Shown here piece after piece: positions 16,915 to 24,727 of a stretch of 64,000 nucleotides of DNA; the first letter of the stretch is position 1, and each line of letters starts with the position of its first letter. Location: NCBI GenBank assembly GCA_014655195.1, contig BNBH01000011.1, forward strand, positions 124,001 through 188,000, read 5' to 3'. The notes under the pieces are model-generated. The model did not search any database and was not told the DNA's origin. It saw only the letters and a list, made by a program, of their open reading frames with translations. The translations under genes and the position numbers were made by a program. The DNA is from Streptomyces cellulosae. GTDB taxonomy: Bacteria; Actinomycetota; Actinomycetes; Streptomycetales; Streptomycetaceae.

Positions 16915-17934
16915 TCAGCGCGCCGACAGGCTGGAGCGCCGTACGACCAGTTCGGGGGCGAGCACCACGCGGCGGTGCTCGTGGGGGGCGCCGGTGTCCT
17001 CGGTCTCCTCGAGCAGCAGCTCGGCGGCCAGCGCGCCCATGGTGACGGCGGGCTGGCGTACGGAGGTGAGGGGCACGGCCGCGGCGGCGGCGAACTCGAT
17101 GTCGTCGTAGCCGACGATGGCGAGGTCGTCGGGGACGCCGACGCCGGCCGCGTACATCGCCTGGAGCACGCCGAGGGCGAGCAGGTCGTTGGCGCAGAAC
17201 ACGGCGGTGGGACGGCGGGCCAGGCCGAGGAGGCGGGCGCCGGCGTCGCGTCCGGCGGCGACGTCGAGCCGCTCGGTGGGCAGTTCGTGCAGGCTGTCGG
17301 GGCCGAGCCCGGCCTCGGCGAGGGCGTTGAGCGCGCCGGTGCGGCGGTCGCGGACCTGGTTGAGTCCGGGAGGGCCGCTGACGTACGCGAGGGAGCGGTG
17401 CCCGGCGTCGACCAGGTGCCGTACGGCGAGGGCGCCGCCGGCCACGTCGTCGACGGAGACGGAGCACTCGGTGGTGCCCTCGGCGACCCGGTCGACCAGC
17501 ACGAAGGGGATGCCGTGCCGGCGGAACGCCTCGATGTTGCGGCCGGTGGCGTCGGCGGGGGTGAGCAGCACGCCCCGTACCCGCTGCTCGGCGAAGAGCG
17601 ACAGGTACTCAGCCTCCTCGCCGGGGCTCTGGGCGCTGTTGCAGACCATGACGCCGAGGCCGGCCTTGCGTGCGGCCCGCTCGGCGCCGCGCGCCACGTC
17701 GACGAAGAAGGGGTTGCCCATGTCGAGGACGAGCAGGCCCATGATGCGGCTGCGTCCGGCGCGCAGCTGGCGGGCGGACTCGCTGCGGACGTAGCCGAGC
17801 CGGTCGATGGCGGACAGCACGCGGGCGCGGGTCTCGGCGGCGACCGTGTCCGGACGGTTGATCACGTTGGAGACGGTGCCGACGGAGACTCCGGCGACGC
17901 GGGCGACGTCCTTGATACCCACCGACTGGGCCAT
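16915..17934 (-). CDS. LacI family transcriptional regulator, likely rhamnose repressor
   Basis: Predicted 339-residue LacI-family repressor. The helix-turn-helix is at about residues 5-30 (GIKDVARVAGVSVGTVSNVINRP), followed by a periplasmic-binding-protein-like effector domain. It lies after the rhaM gene in the same direction as the transport operon and is the nearest LacI-type gene to it. Two LacI-like operators are at the divergent rha promoters (23207-23218 and 23373-23384), so it very probably represses rhamnose uptake and catabolism with rhamnose or rhamnulose as inducer; that link is inference. ATG 17934 follows GGAGGTCC. Confidence 0.85.
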   Translation of the reverse strand: MAQSVGIKDVARVAGVSVGTVSNVINRPDTVAAETRARVLSAIDRLGYVRSESARQLRAGRSRIMGLLVLDMGNPFFVDVARGAERAARKAGLGVMVCNSAQSPGEEAEYLSLFAEQRVRGVLLTPADATGRNIEAFRRHGIPFVLVDRVAEGTTECSVSVDDVAGGALAVRHLVDAGHRSLAYVSGPPGLNQVRDRRTGALNALAEAGLGPDSLHELPTERLDVAAGRDAGARLLGLARRPTAVFCANDLLALGVLQAMYAAGVGVPDDLAIVGYDDIEFAAAAAVPLTSVRQPAVTMGALAAELLLEETEDTGAPHEHRRVVLAPELVVRRSSLSAR

Positions 17935-18016
17935 CGGGCAGGGACCTCCAGGGATACGGGGAGACAGGGGGCGGCGCGGGCGGGCCCTCACACTACCCGC
18001 ACGTCCGCCCCTTTTC

Positions 18017-18044
18017 GGTCACGGGCCGGGCGGGGCCCGTGACC
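18017..18044. terminator. hairpin directly after rhaM
   Basis: GGTCACGGGCC (18017-18027) pairs perfectly over 11 bp with GGCCCGTGACC (18034-18044) around a 6-base loop. It begins two bases beyond the rhaM stop, so it should end the rhamnose transport transcript or dampen read-through into the LacI gene. Confidence 0.75.
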
Positions 18045-18045
18045 G

Positions 18046-18366
18046 TCAGTCGAGGTGGAAGACCTCGGTGAGCGGGGTCATCGCCTCGTCGGGCCGGGAG
18101 CCGTCGAGGGACTCGAAGAAGGGCGCCATCTCGGCCTGCCAGCGGGCGTTGACCTCGGTGGCCTCCATGCCGGCCTTCGCGGCCTCGAAGTCGTCGGTCT
18201 CCAGGTATCCGACGAGCAGGCCGTCGTCGCGCAGGAAGAGGGAGTAGTTGTGCCAGCCGGTGGCCGAGAGCGCCTCGCGCATCTCGGGCCACACGGCGGC
18301 ATGGCGTGCGCGGTACTCGTCGATGCGGTCCTGGCGGACCTTGAGCAGGAAGCAGACGCGTCGCAC
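18046..18366 (-). CDS. rhaM: L-rhamnose mutarotase
   Basis: Predicted 106-residue rhamnose mutarotase, interconverting alpha and beta anomers of L-rhamnose so the isomerase can use the sugar. The whole protein matches the family: MRRVCFLLKVRQ, the ATGWHNYSLFL core near residues 35-45 with the active-site His38, and the ARWQAEMAPFFESLDG segment. Length is exactly that of RhaM. It is the last gene of the leftward rhamnose transport operon, 34 bases after the substrate-binding protein gene, and a hairpin follows at once. Confidence 0.93.
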   Translation of the reverse strand: MRRVCFLLKVRQDRIDEYRARHAAVWPEMREALSATGWHNYSLFLRDDGLLVGYLETDDFEAAKAGMEATEVNARWQAEMAPFFESLDGSRPDEAMTPLTEVFHLD

Positions 18367-18400
18367 GGAGTACCGCCTTTCCGGAGAGCAGCCCGGGGGG

Positions 18401-19483
18401 TCAGAAGTCGAACTGGTCGATGTTCTCGGCGTTGAAGACGGTGGGCTTGCCCAGATTGATCACGCCGTCCTCGCCGATCGTGTACTCGCCCATCGCGCCG
18501 GCCGTGAAGGTCTCGCCCTCCTGTCCGGTGATCTGGCCGGAGGCGAGCGCGATCGCGGTACGGGCGGCCAGTTCGCCGAGCTTCGACGGGTCCCAGAGCT
18601 CGAACGCCTCGACGGTGCCGTTCTTGACGTACTTGCGCATGTCGTTGGGGGTGCCGAGGCCGGTCAGCTTGACCTTGCCCTTGTACTTGGAGCCGGACAG
18701 GTACTGGGCGGCGGCCTTGATGCCGACGGTGGTCGGGGAGATGATCCCCTTCAGGTTCGGGTACTCCTGGAGCAGTCCCTGGGTCTGCTGGAAGGACTGC
18801 TGGGCGTCGTCGTTGCCGTAGGCGACCTTGACCAGCTTCATGTCCTTGTACTTGGGGTCCTGGAGCTCGTCCTTCATGAACTCGATCCAGGTGTTCTGGT
18901 TGGTCGCGGTCTGCGCGGCGGACAGGATCGCGATCTCGCCCTTGTAGCCGATCTGTTCGGCGAGCAGCTGGACCTCGGTGCGGCCCAGGTCCTCCGCGGA
19001 CGCCTGGGAGACGAAGGCGTTGCGGCAGTCGGGCTTGGTGTCGGAGTCGTAGGTGACGACCTTGATGTCGTTCTTCATGGCCTGCTTGAGCGCGGTGCAC
19101 AGGGCGCCCGGGTCCTGCGCGGAGACGGCCATGGCGTCGACCTGCTGCTGGGTGAGCGTGTTGACGTAGGAGACCTGTCCCGCGGTGTCGGTGGCGCTGG
19201 TGGGGCCGACCTCCTTGAAGCTGGAGCCGAGCTCCTTCACGGCCTTCTCGCCGCCCTTGTCGGCGGAGGTGAAGTACGGGTTGTTGACCTGCTTGGGCAG
19301 GAAGCCGACGGTGAGGCCCTTCTTGGTGGCGGCATTCGGGTCGGCCTTGCCGGCGGAGGCGGCGGCGCCGCCCTCGTTCCTGACGTCCTCCTTGGTGGTT
19401 CCGCCGCACGCGGTGGCGGCGAGGGCGAGGGAGGTGACGGCGGCGAGGGCCGCACAGGTACGGCGGAGGGATGCGGTGCGCAT
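18401..19483 (-). CDS. rhaS: rhamnose ABC transporter substrate-binding lipoprotein
   Basis: Predicted 360-residue sugar-binding lipoprotein outside the membrane. The N-terminal signal has basic residues, a hydrophobic run and a lipobox LAATAC with lipidated Cys26. The mature part is a periplasmic-binding-protein type 1 fold (KADPNAATKKGLTVGFLPKQVNNPYF), closest in style to the RhaS/rhamnose and autoinducer-2 type. It delivers L-rhamnose to the two permeases encoded just upstream. ATG 19483 follows GGAACCCGCC. It lies 29 bases after the second permease gene in the leftward operon. Confidence 0.9.
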   Translation of the reverse strand: MRTASLRRTCAALAAVTSLALAATACGGTTKEDVRNEGGAAASAGKADPNAATKKGLTVGFLPKQVNNPYFTSADKGGEKAVKELGSSFKEVGPTSATDTAGQVSYVNTLTQQQVDAMAVSAQDPGALCTALKQAMKNDIKVVTYDSDTKPDCRNAFVSQASAEDLGRTEVQLLAEQIGYKGEIAILSAAQTATNQNTWIEFMKDELQDPKYKDMKLVKVAYGNDDAQQSFQQTQGLLQEYPNLKGIISPTTVGIKAAAQYLSGSKYKGKVKLTGLGTPNDMRKYVKNGTVEAFELWDPSKLGELAARTAIALASGQITGQEGETFTAGAMGEYTIGEDGVINLGKPTVFNAENIDQFDF

Positions 19484-19512
19484 GGCGGGTTCCTTAAGGG
19501 GACGAGGAGAGG

Positions 19513-20523
19513 TCAGGAGGTCGGTGCGGGCGTCTTGGCGTCCGGAGCGGTGGCGGCCTTACGTCCGGCGCGGGCGACGGCGATCTGCCGGGCGACGCGC
19601 GGGCCGAGGACGGACAGCACGAGCAGCACGCCGGTGACGACGATCTGGGACTGGGCGGAGACGTCCTTCAGGCTCATCACGTTCTGCAGGGCGCCCAGCA
19701 GGAACACTCCGGCGACCGCGCCGCCGAGGGTGCCCTTGCCGCCGTCGAAGTCGATGCCGCCGAGCAGCACGGCGGCCACGACGGACAGTTCGAGGCCGGT
19801 GGCGTTGTCGTAGCGGGCGCTGGCGTAGTGCAGCGCCCAGAAGACGCCGGTGAGCGCGGACATCAGGCCGGTCACCGTGAACAGGATCAGCTTCTGCCGC
19901 TTGACGCGGATGCCGGCGAACCGTGCGGCCTCCTCGCCGGCGCCGATCGCGAACAGCGACCGGCCGAACGGGGTGGCGTGCAGGGCGACGACGGCGATCG
20001 CGAGCAGCACCAGGAAGGGCAGGAAGGCGTACGGGAGGAAGGTGTCGCCGATGCGTCCCGCGGCGAAGTCCAGGTAGGCGGAGGGGAAGTCGGTGACCGC
20101 GTCGGAGCCGAGCACGATCTGCGCGATGCCCCGGTAGGCGGCGAGGGTGCCGATGGTGACGGCGAGCGAGGGCAGCCCGAGGCGTGTCACCAGCAGGCCG
20201 TTGACCAGGCCGCAGACGACGCCGAGGAGCAGGCAGAGCGGGATGATCGTCTCGATGGCCATGCCCTGGTTCCACAGGGCGCCCATCACCGCGCCGGACA
20301 GACCCGCGGTGGACGCCACGGACAGGTCGATCTCGCCGGACACCACGAGCAGCGTCATGGGCAGCGCGATCAGCGCGATCGGCAGGGTGTTGCCGATGAG
20401 GAACGACAGATTGAGGGCGTTGCCGAAGCCGTCGACGGTGGTGAACGACAGCAGCAGGACGACCACGAGCAGGGCGCCGACGACCGTGTCCCAGCGAACG
20501 GCGCGCGTGAGGGAGTCAGGCAT
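19513..20523 (-). CDS. rhaQ: rhamnose ABC transporter permease
   Basis: Predicted 336-residue integral membrane subunit of a ribose/rhamnose-type sugar ABC importer (BPD_transp_2 family), with about eight to ten hydrophobic segments. Typical parts include LPMTLLVVSGEIDLSVAST, GLPSLAVTIGTLAAYRGI and AVLLGGIDFDGGKGTLGGAV. The ATG at 20523 overlaps the stop of the first permease gene by 8 bases, so the two permeases are translated together as a heterodimer. The rhaQ/rhaP naming is by order and family only. Confidence 0.88.
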   Translation of the reverse strand: MPDSLTRAVRWDTVVGALLVVVLLLSFTTVDGFGNALNLSFLIGNTLPIALIALPMTLLVVSGEIDLSVASTAGLSGAVMGALWNQGMAIETIIPLCLLLGVVCGLVNGLLVTRLGLPSLAVTIGTLAAYRGIAQIVLGSDAVTDFPSAYLDFAAGRIGDTFLPYAFLPFLVLLAIAVVALHATPFGRSLFAIGAGEEAARFAGIRVKRQKLILFTVTGLMSALTGVFWALHYASARYDNATGLELSVVAAVLLGGIDFDGGKGTLGGAVAGVFLLGALQNVMSLKDVSAQSQIVVTGVLLVLSVLGPRVARQIAVARAGRKAATAPDAKTPAPTS

Positions 20524-21556
20524 GGCGGGCGTTCCTCTTCTTCAGGGCGGTGGCCACGCGCAGCGCGACGATCCGGTCGACCGCGATGGCGAGGACGAGC
20601 AGGATGCCGTTGACGGCGAGCACCCACACGGAGCTGACGCCGAGCGCGGGCAGCACGCTGTTGATGGAGGTCAGCAGCAGCGCGCCGAGGGCGGCGCCGT
20701 AGACGCTGCCGGAGCCGCCGGTGAAGACGACGCCGCCGACCACGACCGCGCTGACGACGGTGAGTTCGTAGCCGCTGCCGGTGCCGGAGTCGACGTTGCC
20801 GAACCGGGCGAGGTACATCGCCCCGGCCAGTCCGGCGAGGGCGCCGCAGAAGGTGTACGCGGCGAGGATGCGCTTGCGCACGGGGATGCCGGCGAGCCGG
20901 GCCGCCTCCGGGTTGGAGCCGAGCGCGTACAGCTCACGCCCGCCGCCGAAGTGCCGCAGGTAGTACGCCGTCGCCACCAGCACCGCGAGCGCGATCAGCG
21001 CCAGGTAGGGCACGGCGGAGAGGCCGCCGGAGCCGAAGTCGACGAACCCGCCGGGGAGATCGGCGGCGGTGATCTGGCGGGAGCCGACCCAGACGGAGTC
21101 GACGCCGCGGATGATGTACAGCGTGCCGAGGGTGACGACGAGCGCGGGCACCTGGCCGAGGGACACGAGCAGGCCGTTGAGCAGGCCGAAGCCGATGCCG
21201 ACCAGCACGGCGAGGGCGACGGCGACGACCGGGTTCCCGCCGCCCTGGAGGTAGGTGCCGGCGGCGAAGGCGCTGATGCCGAGGGTGGAGCCGACGGACA
21301 GGTCGACGTTGCGGGTGATGACGACCAGGGCCTGGCCGGTGGCGACCAGCACCAGGATGGTCGCGTTCAGCAGGAGGTCCTTGACGCCCTGCTCGGACAG
21401 GAACGCGCTGTTGCCGGCCTGGGTGACGGCGATCATCACCAGGAACACGGCGAGGATGGCGAGTTCGCGCATCTTGAAGACGCGGTCCACCAGCCGGGTG
21501 GCGCCGGCCTTCGGCACCTCGGCGACGGGTGCTTCGTCGGGGGCGGTGACCGTCAT
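20516..21556 (-). CDS. rhaP: rhamnose ABC transporter permease
   Basis: Predicted 346-residue membrane permease, partner of the next subunit. Family signatures include LVVITRNVDLSVGSTLGISA, VPALVVTLGTLYIIRGVDS and AVVVGGVVFTGGSGSVYGA. A short hydrophilic N-terminus of about 25 residues precedes the first membrane segment. ATG 21556 is used. A 91-base gap separates it from the ATPase gene; no promoter is obvious there, so it should lie on the same transcript. Confidence 0.88.
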   Translation of the reverse strand: MTVTAPDEAPVAEVPKAGATRLVDRVFKMRELAILAVFLVMIAVTQAGNSAFLSEQGVKDLLLNATILVLVATGQALVVITRNVDLSVGSTLGISAFAAGTYLQGGGNPVVAVALAVLVGIGFGLLNGLLVSLGQVPALVVTLGTLYIIRGVDSVWVGSRQITAADLPGGFVDFGSGGLSAVPYLALIALAVLVATAYYLRHFGGGRELYALGSNPEAARLAGIPVRKRILAAYTFCGALAGLAGAMYLARFGNVDSGTGSGYELTVVSAVVVGGVVFTGGSGSVYGAALGALLLTSINSVLPALGVSSVWVLAVNGILLVLAIAVDRIVALRVATALKKRNARHA

Positions 21557-21647
21557 GCCGTGCCCCTTCCGTTCGCTGCTCCGCCCGTGCGGCGCACAGG
21601 CGCGGGCGTGGTGTTCGTCTGCGGGGCGGCGGCCGCACGCGTCTCGG

Positions 21648-23162
21648 TCACGCGACCCTCCCGGTGGCTGCGGCCATCACGGTTTCCTCGGTGGCGTCGG
21701 TGCGGGGGATCTCGGCGGTGAGCCGGCCCTCGTGCATCACCAGCACGCGGTCGGCCATGCCGAGGATCTCGGGCAGGTCGGAGGAGATCATCAGGACGGC
21801 CACGCCGTCGGCGGCGAGCTGCGACAGCAGCCGGTGCACCTCGGCCTTGGTGCCGACGTCGATGCCGCGCGTGGGCTCGTCGACGATCAGCACCTTCGGC
21901 CCGGTGGCGAGCCACTTGGCGAGGACGACCTTCTGCTGGTTGCCGCCGGACAGGGTGTTCACCGTGTCGGCGATCCGGGCGTACTTGACGCGGAGCTTCA
22001 CGGCCCAGTCGAGGGAGCGGCTGCGTTCGGCGCCGCGGTCCATCAGGCCGGCCTTCACGGTGGTGCCGAGGCCGGTGAGGCCGATGTTGCGCTCGATGGA
22101 CATGTCCATCACCAGGCCCTGGGCGCGTCGGTCCTCGGGGACCAGGGCGAGCCCGGCGGCCATCGCGGTGGACGGGGCGCCGTTGGTGAGCTTCCGCCCG
22201 TCGACCTCCACCTCACCGGCGTCCCAGCGGTCGACGCCGAACACCGCGCGGGCCACTTCGGTGCGTCCGGCGCCGACCAGTCCGGCGAGTCCGACGATCT
22301 CGCCGCGCCGCACGTCGAAGGAGACATCGGTGAAGACGCCCTCGCGGGTGAGGCGGCGCACGCTCAGGGCGACCTCGCCGGGCGTCACGTCCTGCTTGGG
22401 GTAGAGCTCGGCCAGGTCGCGGCCGACCATGCGGCGGACCAGGTCGTCCTCGGTCATGCCGTCGAGCGGCTCGCTGGCGATCCAGGCGCCGTCGCGGAGG
22501 GTGGTGACCCTGCGGCAGATCTCGAAGATCTCCTCCAGGCGGTGCGAGATGAACAGGACGGCCGCGCCCTGGTCGCGCAGTGCGCGGACGACGCCGAAGA
22601 GGCGGGCGACCTCGCTGTTGGTGAGGGCGGCGGTGGGCTCGTCCATGATCAGGACGCGGGCGTCGAAGGAGAGCGCCTTGGCGATCTCGACGATCTGCTG
22701 GTCGGCGATGGACAGTCCGCGGGCGGGCCGGTCCGGGTCCAGTTCGACGCCGAGCCGCCGCATCAGGGCGGCGGTGGCGTCGTGCGTCGCCTTGTGGTCG
22801 ATGCGGCGCAGGGCGCGGCGCGGCCGGCGGCCCATGAAGATGTTCTCGGCGATCGACAGGTCGGGGAAGAGCGTCGGCTCCTGGTAGATCACGGCGATGC
22901 CGGCGTCGCGGGCGTCGCCGGGTCCGTGGAAGACGACGGGCTCGCCGTCGAGCAGCACCTGGCCGGCGTCCGGCCGGTGCACTCCGGCGAGCGTCTTGAT
23001 GAGCGTGGACTTGCCGGCTCCGTTCTCTCCGGCCAGGGCGTGCACCTCCCCGGGGAACAGCTCCAGGGAGACGTCCCGCAGCGCGCGGACCGCGCCGAAG
23101 GACTTCGAGATGCCCTTGAGCGCGAGGACCGGGGCCGGACCCGTGTCGGACGGGTGGGTCAT
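21648..23162 (-). CDS. rhaT: rhamnose ABC transporter ATP-binding protein
   Basis: Predicted 504-residue twin-cassette ATPase for a sugar importer. The first cassette has Walker A GENGAGKST, the signature LSIADQQ and Walker B LIMDEPTA. The second has a diverged Walker A region (GLVGAGRTEVARAVFG) but an LSGGNQQKV signature and Walker B, as usual for sugar importers of this class. It powers rhamnose uptake by the two permeases. ATG 23162 follows GAGGAGCCCTC. It is the first gene of the leftward operon. Its promoter and a LacI-like operator lie just upstream. The symbol follows the rhizobial RhaSTPQ naming. Confidence 0.92.
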   Translation of the reverse strand: MTHPSDTGPAPVLALKGISKSFGAVRALRDVSLELFPGEVHALAGENGAGKSTLIKTLAGVHRPDAGQVLLDGEPVVFHGPGDARDAGIAVIYQEPTLFPDLSIAENIFMGRRPRRALRRIDHKATHDATAALMRRLGVELDPDRPARGLSIADQQIVEIAKALSFDARVLIMDEPTAALTNSEVARLFGVVRALRDQGAAVLFISHRLEEIFEICRRVTTLRDGAWIASEPLDGMTEDDLVRRMVGRDLAELYPKQDVTPGEVALSVRRLTREGVFTDVSFDVRRGEIVGLAGLVGAGRTEVARAVFGVDRWDAGEVEVDGRKLTNGAPSTAMAAGLALVPEDRRAQGLVMDMSIERNIGLTGLGTTVKAGLMDRGAERSRSLDWAVKLRVKYARIADTVNTLSGGNQQKVVLAKWLATGPKVLIVDEPTRGIDVGTKAEVHRLLSQLAADGVAVLMISSDLPEILGMADRVLVMHEGRLTAEIPRTDATEETVMAAATGRVA

Positions 23163-23206
23163 GAGGGCTCCTCGACGACGTCGGCGGGTCGGCCCTGACG
23201 ACGTCG

Positions 23207-23262
23207 TGAAAGGTTTCAACTGGGTTGCCGGGACGTTAGGCGCGTCCCGCAGGTCACGTCAA
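23207..23262 (-). promoter_or_regulatory. rhaT promoter with LacI-type operator
   Basis: On the minus strand a TTGACG -35 box (23257-23262) is followed after 18 bases by a TAACGT -10 box (23233-23238). Immediately after the expected transcript start lies the palindrome TGAAAGGTTTCA (23207-23218), inverted arms TGAAA and TTTCA. Binding of a LacI-family repressor here would block the transport operon. Confidence 0.65.
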
Positions 23263-23336
23263 TGGGTCACGGTCGACAAACTTTCGACAGGTTCGGGTCA
23301 CGCGCAGGTCACGGGAGGCGGGAGCGGCCGGAGGGG

Positions 23337-23384
23337 TTGACACCCCTTCGGGAGACCCCTAGCTTCGCGTCCTGAATCGTTTCA
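23337..23384 (+). promoter_or_regulatory. rhaI promoter with LacI-type operator
   Basis: A TTGACA -35 box (23337-23342) and TAGCTT -10 box (23360-23365) with 17-base spacing point to rhaI. The palindrome TGAATCGTTTCA (23373-23384) overlaps the expected transcript start and differs from the other operator by one arm base and the centre. The central CG is typical of LacI-family operators. Confidence 0.7.
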
Positions 23385-23422
23385 CTCTGGTCGTGACGAC
23401 CCGATGGCACAGGAGCCCTGAC

Positions 23423-24583
23423 GTGACCGAGCGCGCCGCGGTGAAAGCCGCCCTCAAGACCCAGGCAGTCGAGACGCCGTCGTGGGCGTACGGCAACTCG
23501 GGCACCCGGTTCAAGGTGTTCGCGCAGCAGGGCGTCCCGCGTGATCCGCGGGAGAAGCTGGACGACGCGGCCAAGGTGCACGAGTTCACGGGCGTGGCGC
23601 CGACGGTGGCGCTGCACATCCCCTGGGACAGGGTCGACGACTACGCGGCGCTGGCCCGGCACGCCGAAGAACGCGGGCTGCGGCTCGGCGCGATCAACTC
23701 CAACACCTTCCAGGACGACGACTACCGGCTCGGCTCCGTCTGCCACCCGGACGCGGCCGTGCGCCGGAAGGCCGTGGACCATCTGCTGGAGTGCGTCGAC
23801 ATCATGGACGCGACCGGGTCCAAGGACCTCAAGCTGTGGTTCGCGGACGGGACCAACTACCCGGGGCAGGACGACATCCGGGCCCGGCAGGACCGGCTGG
23901 CGGAGGCGCTCGCCGAGGTGTACGAGCGGCTCGGCGACGACCAGCGGATGCTGCTGGAGTACAAGCTGTTCGAGCCGGCGTTCTACACGACGGACGTCCC
24001 CGACTGGGGGACGGCGTACGCGCACTGCCTGAAGCTGGGGCCGAAGGCGCAGGTGGTGGTGGACACGGGGCACCACGCGCCGGGCACGAACATCGAGTTC
24101 ATCGTGGCGACGCTGCTGCGGGAGGGGAAGCTCGGGGGGTTCGACTTCAACTCGCGGTTCTACGCGGACGACGACCTGATGGTCGGCGCGGCCGACCCGT
24201 TCCAGCTGTTCCGGATCATGTACGAGGTGGTGCGCGGGGGCGGGCTGTCGGGGGACGTGGCGTTCATGCTGGATCAGTGCCACAACGTCGAATCGAAGAT
24301 TCCGGCGATTGTGCGGTCCGTGATGAACGTGCAGGAGGCCACCGCCAAGGCGTTGTCGGTCGACCGGGACGCGTTGGCGGCGGCACAGCGGGAGGGGGAT
24401 GTGCTGGGGGCGAACGCCGTGTTGATGGACGCGTTCAACACGGACGTGCGTCCGCTGCTTCGGGAGGTTCGGGAGGAGATGGGGTTGGATCCCGATCCGA
24501 TGGGGGCGTATGCGCGGTCGGGGTGGGCGGAGAAGATCGTTGCCGAGCGGGTGGGGGGTCGGCAGGCGGGGTGGGGGGCGTGA
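23423..24583 (+). CDS. rhaI: L-rhamnose isomerase
   Basis: Predicted 386-residue isomerase converting L-rhamnose to L-rhamnulose in the cytosol. It is a TIM-barrel protein of the RhaI type found in Pseudomonas and actinobacteria, not the E. coli RhaA type. Metal and substrate residues fall in segments such as MLLEYKLFEPAFYTTDV, VVVDTGHHAPGTNIE and LGGFDFNSRFYADDDLMVGAADPFQLF. GTG 23423 has AGGAG seven bases upstream. It is the first gene of the rightward operon and starts 260 bases from the divergent rhaT start. Confidence 0.93.
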   Translation: MTERAAVKAALKTQAVETPSWAYGNSGTRFKVFAQQGVPRDPREKLDDAAKVHEFTGVAPTVALHIPWDRVDDYAALARHAEERGLRLGAINSNTFQDDDYRLGSVCHPDAAVRRKAVDHLLECVDIMDATGSKDLKLWFADGTNYPGQDDIRARQDRLAEALAEVYERLGDDQRMLLEYKLFEPAFYTTDVPDWGTAYAHCLKLGPKAQVVVDTGHHAPGTNIEFIVATLLREGKLGGFDFNSRFYADDDLMVGAADPFQLFRIMYEVVRGGGLSGDVAFMLDQCHNVESKIPAIVRSVMNVQEATAKALSVDRDALAAAQREGDVLGANAVLMDAFNTDVRPLLREVREEMGLDPDPMGAYARSGWAEKIVAERVGGRQAGWGA

Positions 24584-24599
24584 CGTTCTGATTCGTCGC

Positions 24600-24692
24600 C
24601 GGGTGCGGGTCTGTGGGGGCTGGTCGCGCAGTTCCCCGCGCCCCTGAGAGAGCGTTTCGCCCGCCCTCTCTTCAGTTCCGCGCGCCCCTGAG
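24600..24692. repeat. Streptomyces-type intergenic repeat
   Basis: The 144-base gap between rhaI and the aldolase gene contains GCTGGTCGCGCAGTTCCCCG and CGCCCCT, a short palindromic motif seen at many intergenic sites in Streptomyces genomes. A shorter second copy (CAGTTCCGCGCGCCCCTGAG) lies at 24673-24692. They may form RNA hairpins between rhaI and the next gene. Confidence 0.6.
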
Positions 24693-24727
24693 GTATCCAC
24701 TCCCCCTCTTCACAAGGAACGGTTGTC

